Source: G963666935 sp963666935
Lineage (GTDB): Bacteria; Bacillota; Clostridia; Christensenellales; CAG-138
Direction of reading: 5' to 3'
Assembly (NCBI GenBank): GCA_963666935.1
Contig: OY762936.1
Location: 620,001 to 684,000, forward strand
DNA length: 64,000 bases
A program made the position numbers and the translations under genes. Below, in pieces: positions 59,831 to 64,000 of this stretch (position 1 is the first letter of the stretch; every line of letters begins with the position of its first letter). The notes under the pieces are model-generated. The model made no database searches, was not told where the DNA came from, and saw only the letters and a list, made by a program, of their open reading frames with translations.

Positions 59831-61600
59831 ATGAAAAAGCTGAAAACAAACGATAAATCCGGTGGCGATCAGCATGAAAGAAAAAATAATGTACAAGCAG
59901 AAATAGCCGCTAGTTCTATACCGCCGGAGTCGCAGCATCAACAAGAGGAGAACGGAGAAATCGGCGCACAAAAATTTGTTTTGTCTTACGAGCCGGACGG
60001 CGTGTATTTTACCGTTTCGTGCGGTGCGGTCCTAAGCCTTCAGGAGCAGGAGTGGCTGATCCGACACTTTTCCCGGAAACGTTTACATGATATTGATATG
60101 GGGATGGTGCTTAAGGCCGTGAGCGGTGCAGGAGCTGAACATTTTTTCGTAGCGCCGCCTCAGAGGGAAATCATCTATAATGAAACCTATACAGTCTCAG
60201 TTTCCAGCGATATGATGGAGGCTTCCATGACCCTTTTGCCCCCTGAGCCCGGCTGCGGTAAGCGGCTGGAAGAGGGACAGGTGCTACAGGAGCTGGGGAA
60301 GCTGCATCAGATCAATTTCGGAATTGAACGGGAAGCTTTGCACGAACTCCTTGAAACGCCCATCTATGGGCAGCCCAAAGTGATTGCCCGGGGGACGCCG
60401 CCTGTTGCGGGTGTAGACGGCAGACTAGAGTGGCACATTGATCGGAGGGAAGGTCCTGCAGTCTACCGGATACGAGAGACCGATGAAAATGAAAAGGTGG
60501 ATTATAAGAATCTGGATCTATTCGTGCAGGTAAATGCGGACCAACTTCTCGTCACCCGGGTGCCCCCAAAAGAAGGAACGTCCGGACGTACGGTCTTGGG
60601 CCGGGAGATGCCTCCCAAATCTGGAAGAAATTATTTGCTTCCCCAAGGCAAGAACACCTATATTACCAAGGATGGTTTGGAGCTTAGGGCTGCTGTGCCG
60701 GGCCGAGTGGATGAAGTGAACGGTCGTCTTGAGGTGAGCAACCTGTACCAAGTGCTTGGGGATGTGGATCTGGGCGTAGGTAATATTAATTTTGACGGGG
60801 ATGTGGTGATTGGAGGAAACGTGTGCAACGGCTTTACGATTAAGGCCACAGGCAGCATTGAGGTGAAGGGTATCGTAGAGGCTGCCGCTCTGGAGGCCGG
60901 GGGCGATATCTTCATTGAGGGCGGCATTCAGGGGGGCGGAAAAGGAATCCTTCAGGCCCAGGGCGGTGTTTATGCACGATTTGCGGAATATGCTACAATT
61001 CAGGCTGGGAGCATCGTTTCTGCGCAGAGCCTGCTCCATAGCAATGTGAACTGCCTTGGGGCCGTGGAGGTCGTAGACGGTCGTGGCAGCATTATCGGTG
61101 GGAATGTCTGTGCGGGAACCTATATTGCCGCACAGCTTTTGGGAAATCCCAGCGGGCGGGCCACAGAACTGCAAGTGGGGCTTTCTCCGCATAGCCGGGT
61201 GAAAATGGCCGAGATGGAAAAAATGGTAGATTCCCTTAAAAAAGTGGTAGACAGGCTTCAGGAAGTATTGCAGGAAACTCCGGATTCACAGATAAAAACT
61301 CAGCGGGAACAGGAGGTGCGCATGGAAAACGTGCGCAAACTGCTTCAGTACAAGAAGTTAATGCTGGATAAAGAGGCTGAGCTGCAGGAAATTCGAGACA
61401 CCCTTTCGGATCATAAAAGTGGAGAGGTTCACGCGTTAAATACCGCATACCCCGGTGTCAATATTTCCATAGGTCTGGGACGGACCATATTGACTCAATC
61501 CGTTACGTATGCAACCTTCCGAAAAATAGATGGGAATATAGACTTTACTACCTGCCGCTTTAGGCCGCGAGCAGGCACCATAAAAAAGAGAATGAGGTGA
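59831..61600 (+). CDS. DUF342 (FapA-like) flagellar operon protein
   Basis: 589 residues. The N-terminal ~170 residues (after a basic Gln-rich start) are followed by the beta-helix-like DUF342 core with repeated glycines (VDVGVGNINFDGDVVIGGNVCNGF region; IEVKGIVEAAALEAGGDIFIEGGIQGGG), and a C-terminal coiled coil (about 470-540) with a short end domain. The family is common downstream of fliA in Clostridia and affects flagella and polar features; the exact role is unclear. Stop overlaps the next reading frame region by four bases only if GTG 61597 is used. Confidence 0.85.
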   Translation: MKKLKTNDKSGGDQHERKNNVQAEIAASSIPPESQHQQEENGEIGAQKFVLSYEPDGVYFTVSCGAVLSLQEQEWLIRHFSRKRLHDIDMGMVLKAVSGAGAEHFFVAPPQREIIYNETYTVSVSSDMMEASMTLLPPEPGCGKRLEEGQVLQELGKLHQINFGIEREALHELLETPIYGQPKVIARGTPPVAGVDGRLEWHIDRREGPAVYRIRETDENEKVDYKNLDLFVQVNADQLLVTRVPPKEGTSGRTVLGREMPPKSGRNYLLPQGKNTYITKDGLELRAAVPGRVDEVNGRLEVSNLYQVLGDVDLGVGNINFDGDVVIGGNVCNGFTIKATGSIEVKGIVEAAALEAGGDIFIEGGIQGGGKGILQAQGGVYARFAEYATIQAGSIVSAQSLLHSNVNCLGAVEVVDGRGSIIGGNVCAGTYIAAQLLGNPSGRATELQVGLSPHSRVKMAEMEKMVDSLKKVVDRLQEVLQETPDSQIKTQREQEVRMENVRKLLQYKKLMLDKEAELQEIRDTLSDHKSGEVHALNTAYPGVNISIGLGRTILTQSVTYATFRKIDGNIDFTTCRFRPRAGTIKKRMR

Positions 61601-61605
61601 GCTTG

Positions 61606-61947
61606 ATGATTAAGGGCGTGGATACGCAAATCATGATACAGCGGACCGCGGAGTATTCCAAGGACGTGAGCACAATGCTCCGAAAAGATGAGCTTGGCAA
61701 CGAGTTTGCAGATCGTATGAACAAGCTTAATGCGCAGAAGGAGGCACAAACTGTTTCGCATTTGGAAAAGATGGTGCATACTCAGGTGCATGGAGATTCC
61801 GAAAGGGAAAAGAAGCGTCAAAAGCAGAAGCATAAGCAGGCGGATGAAAATTTGAATCATGATGCGCCACCGGCAATGCCGGAGTTGTCAGAGTTGCCGG
61901 GTATGAACGAAAAGTCGCAAAACCGGCTGCTGGATATTGAAGTTTAG
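61606..61947 (+). CDS. Small charged flagellar-operon protein
   Basis: 113 residues from ATG 61606 (GAGGTGA upstream). Highly charged, helical (EREKKRQKQKHKQADEN), no membrane segment. Conserved as a small gene between DUF342 and DUF6115-like genes in related operons, by recollection; function unknown. Confidence 0.6.
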   Translation: MIKGVDTQIMIQRTAEYSKDVSTMLRKDELGNEFADRMNKLNAQKEAQTVSHLEKMVHTQVHGDSEREKKRQKQKHKQADENLNHDAPPAMPELSELPGMNEKSQNRLLDIEV

Positions 61948-61964
61948 TTTAAAAGGGAGAGCGT

Positions 61965-62633
61965 ATGATGAATTGGCCGAACTTCGCTTTGATTACATAT
62001 GGATTTCTTCTGTTGCTGCTTCTTGTGGGAATCATTTTGCGCAGTATGCGGGAGACCAAGAGGCGCTATCAGAGGATTTTGGAGGAAAAGGAGCAAAAGC
62101 TGGCCGCCATACAGATGGATCTGGAGGATACAATGATGGCTCTGGAAGAGCAGGAGGCGGCCTTGGAGGCGCAGGGGAGCATGGCAAAAAAACAGGGGGA
62201 GAATTCCCTGCTGGCCGTGCAGCAGCGGCTGATGGATCTTCAGGGAATGCTGTTGAGCCTCCAAATTAGGCTTGAATGTCTTGAACAAGCAGCATGCCAT
62301 AAAGCTGCGGAGCAAACCGGTCCCAATGAGAAAGCCTGTAGCGATCCGCTCGTAATGCCACAACAGCCACGCAAGATTCCATCTGGGACAATAGTGAAAC
62401 AAAATAAACCGAGGGAGCTGTGCCCATGCACGGCGGATCCTATGGAGGCGACCCTCCCCAAGCAGCGGGCAGTAGCTCTTCTCCAAAGAGGAATGACCGT
62501 TGCACAGGTATCTCGGGAGCTGAAATGCTCTTGGACGGAAGTTGCCCTGCTCTACGCCCAATGGCGCAAAGGGTGCCTGCAAGAGGATTTGGACATCGGC
62601 CGCAGGGCAGAATCCTCCGGGATTAACTTTTGA
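61965..62633 (+). CDS. Membrane-anchored coiled-coil protein (DUF6115-like)
   Basis: 222 residues. An N-terminal membrane helix (LITYGFLLLLLLVGIIL), a coiled coil (about 35-110), a Pro/Cys-rich linker and a C-terminal helix-turn-helix-like segment (AVALLQRGMTVAQVSRELKCSWTEVALLYAQWRKG). This resembles small membrane proteins of flagellar operons with a DNA-binding-like tail. Function unknown. Confidence 0.65.
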   Translation: MMNWPNFALITYGFLLLLLLVGIILRSMRETKRRYQRILEEKEQKLAAIQMDLEDTMMALEEQEAALEAQGSMAKKQGENSLLAVQQRLMDLQGMLLSLQIRLECLEQAACHKAAEQTGPNEKACSDPLVMPQQPRKIPSGTIVKQNKPRELCPCTADPMEATLPKQRAVALLQRGMTVAQVSRELKCSWTEVALLYAQWRKGCLQEDLDIGRRAESSGINF

Positions 62634-62640
62634 CAAGAAC

Positions 62641-62668
62641 TAAAGTCAAGGATGGAAAATTGCGATAT
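62641..62668 (+). promoter_or_regulatory. Candidate sigma-28 promoter
   Basis: TAAA (62641-62644), 16-bp spacer, TGCGATAT (62661-62668); consensus for SigD/FliA is TAAA-N14-16-GCCGATAT. It lies 60 bp before the FlgF/FlgG-type gene. Confidence 0.6.
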
Positions 62669-62730
62669 AATTAAAAAAGGTAAAAGGATATTCAGCTTTT
62701 AAAAGAAGACGATATGGAAGGAAGACGTGC

Positions 62731-63492
62731 ATGATACGTGGCTTATACCTTGCGGGCACCGGTATGCTGGTGCAGCGCAGCAAGATGGACGTGATTACCA
62801 ACAATATCTCCAACGTGGATACGCTGGGGTACAAGCAGGATACTTTATTATCTCGTTCCTTTGAAAACATGCTCATTAGCCGCATGAATGATCCTTCCAT
62901 ACTGAATCAGACTTCGGTGGTAGGCCCTCTGGGCACGGGGATTCATATTGACGAAATTGCCACTTCTTTTGCCCAGGGTACCCCTGAGCAAACGGGTTCT
63001 TCTACGGATTTGTGCATTGTGGGAGATGGTTTTTTTGTTGTGAATACGGCGGACGGCGAACGTTATACCCGCGCAGGCAACTTTTCGCTTGATGCCGACG
63101 GATATCTGGTAGATGTAAACGGGAACCAGGTACAGGGGAAGTCTGGCGCCATTAAGCTCAAGAGCGACCGGTTCCTGGTGGGCGATTCGGGCGGCATCTT
63201 CGACCTAGATACGAATGGACAGGTGGGCACCCTTCGTCTGGTGGAGTTCACGGATCCGCAAGGTTTGCGCAAAGCGGGAGATAATCTTTTTTCCGACTAC
63301 GGCGATGCCGGGCCCAAGGAAGCTAAAAGTTCTCAGGTAATGCAAGGATACATTGAGGGCAGCAACGTCAATATCGCACAGGAGATGGTGGATATGATGA
63401 TCACAAGCCGCGCTTACGAGACCAATCAGCGTTCTGCGCGAATGATAGATGAGACGCTGGAGCAAGCGGTGAATGACATCGCAAAATTCTAA
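62731..63492 (+). CDS. FlgF/FlgG-type flagellar rod/hook protein
   Basis: 253 residues. N-terminal GLYLAGTGMLVQRSKMDVITNNISNVDTLGYKQD and C-terminal SNVNIAQEMVDMMITSRAYETNQRSARMIDETLEQAVNDIAKF are the conserved ends of rod/hook proteins; the middle D1 has FFVVNTADGERYTRAGNFSLDADGYLVDVNGNQVQG. It could be FlgG or FlgF (distal rod). ATG follows GGAAGG. A second member follows immediately. Confidence 0.93.
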   Translation: MIRGLYLAGTGMLVQRSKMDVITNNISNVDTLGYKQDTLLSRSFENMLISRMNDPSILNQTSVVGPLGTGIHIDEIATSFAQGTPEQTGSSTDLCIVGDGFFVVNTADGERYTRAGNFSLDADGYLVDVNGNQVQGKSGAIKLKSDRFLVGDSGGIFDLDTNGQVGTLRLVEFTDPQGLRKAGDNLFSDYGDAGPKEAKSSQVMQGYIEGSNVNIAQEMVDMMITSRAYETNQRSARMIDETLEQAVNDIAKF

Positions 63493-63525
63493 TACGCAGA
63501 GGCGGAAACCTAGAAAGGATAATAC

Positions 63526-64000
63526 ATGATCCAATCCATTTACACGGCGCGCAGCGGGCTTATCGCCCAACAGCAGCGCTTGGACATCACTGCAAACAAC
63601 CTGGCGAATCTGGAAACGACAGGGTATAAATCCGTCCGAGCAGATTTTAAGGATGCCCTCTATCAAACCATGTTGCGGCCAGTGGAATCCGAGGATGAAT
63701 TAAACCTGCAACGGGGGAGCGGCGCTCTGCTGGGAGCCACTCTGCGGAGTTTTATTCAGGGAACGGCCCAGCAAACCGCAGGCACCCTAGATTTGCTGCT
63801 CGACGGAGACGGTTTTTTCGCGGTGCAAAACATGGATGGGGAACCCTTATATACCCGGGACGGATCCTTTGGACTTTCCGCCGAAGAAGATGGAACCTAC
63901 CTAGTTACGGCGGACGGGCGATATGTGCTGGATAAGAACGAAAAACCCATCAACATAGGAGCGACATTAACATCCGATCTCTCCATTGCGGAGGATGGCA
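63526..64000 (+). CDS. FlgF/FlgG-type rod/hook protein (3' end cut by window)
   Basis: 158 codons visible, no stop before the window end. It begins MIQSIYTARSGLIAQQQRLD, then NNLANLETTGYKSVRADF, the rod-protein N-terminus, and continues into DLLLDGDGFFAVQNMDGEPLYTRDGSF. Probably the partner (FlgG or FlgF) of the gene before it. GAAAGGA lies upstream of ATG. Confidence 0.92.
   Translation, partial: MIQSIYTARSGLIAQQQRLDITANNLANLETTGYKSVRADFKDALYQTMLRPVESEDELNLQRGSGALLGATLRSFIQGTAQQTAGTLDLLLDGDGFFAVQNMDGEPLYTRDGSFGLSAEEDGTYLVTADGRYVLDKNEKPINIGATLTSDLSIAEDG

Overview
The window looks like a chromosomal segment of an anaerobic, motile member of the Clostridia (Bacillota). The signs are a T-box leader, strong AGGAGG-type ribosome binding sites, a set of anaerobe oxygen-defence genes (superoxide reductase, rubrerythrin fusions, CoA-disulfide reductase), PadR-DUF1700-DUF4097 and zinc-ribbon membrane proteins, and a flagellar export operon ending in flhF-flhG and a FliA-type sigma factor. 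I found no rRNA, CRISPR array, insertion sequence or phage block. Species cannot be named from the sequence alone.

Layout. 1-6040: the 3' end of a PAS/GAF/GGDEF diguanylate cyclase; a double nitrilase whose second domain has lost its cysteine; an FMN-binding NimA-like protein; and a C-type-lectin/FGE-fold protein whose C-terminus looks like the variable region of a diversity-generating retroelement target, with no reverse transcriptase nearby. 6100-14600: an alkyltransferase-like protein, rsgA, a PadR-DUF1700-DUF4097 operon, a flavin-binding protein, an EamA transporter, and an acyl-CoA synthetase behind a complete T-box leader. 14800-21500: pckA, two methionine tRNAs (initiator and elongator), a LarA-like protein with a GntR regulator, a macrodomain/VOC pair and an RpiR regulator.

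22000-32740 is a redox block: flavodoxin-like protein, DUF4153 membrane protein, thioredoxin 1, a Crp/Fnr regulator, thioredoxin 2-trxB, superoxide reductase, a DUF134 protein, two multi-domain rubredoxin/rubrerythrin proteins, and a four-module CoADR-rhodanese-TusA-DsrE protein. The upstream regions of these transcription units share a dyad, GTRAY-N3-RTCAC, which in the clearest cases is centred exactly 29 bp before the first base of a -10 box, i.e. near -41. This is the position of a class II Crp-type activator. The Crp/Fnr gene in the middle of the block carries the Arg-Glu...Arg recognition residues expected to read TCAC. I regard this as the most testable new system in the window: a small Crp/Fnr-controlled oxygen/redox regulon. 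A perfect 24-bp palindrome on the superoxide reductase promoter suggests a second regulator there.

32900-45400: a glycosyltransferase-like protein, two zinc-ribbon membrane proteins, nnrE, asparaginase, a lipoprotein, small membrane proteins, an MBL-fold hydrolase, a hydrolase-acyltransferase-zinc-ribbon operon, and two tiny genes of 50 and 44 codons with excellent ribosome binding sites. 45800-64000 is the flagellar/chemotaxis region: an FtsA-like actin-fold protein and a CheW domain interrupted by a zinc-binding CZB domain on the minus strand, then flgB-flgC-fliE-fliO-fliP-fliQ-fliR-flhB-flhA-flhF-flhG, a PilZ/YcgR-like protein, fliA, a DUF342 protein, two small proteins, and two FlgF/FlgG-type rod/hook proteins (the last cut by the window end). 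The usual fliF-fliM block between fliE and fliO is absent, so flagellar genes are split in this genome.
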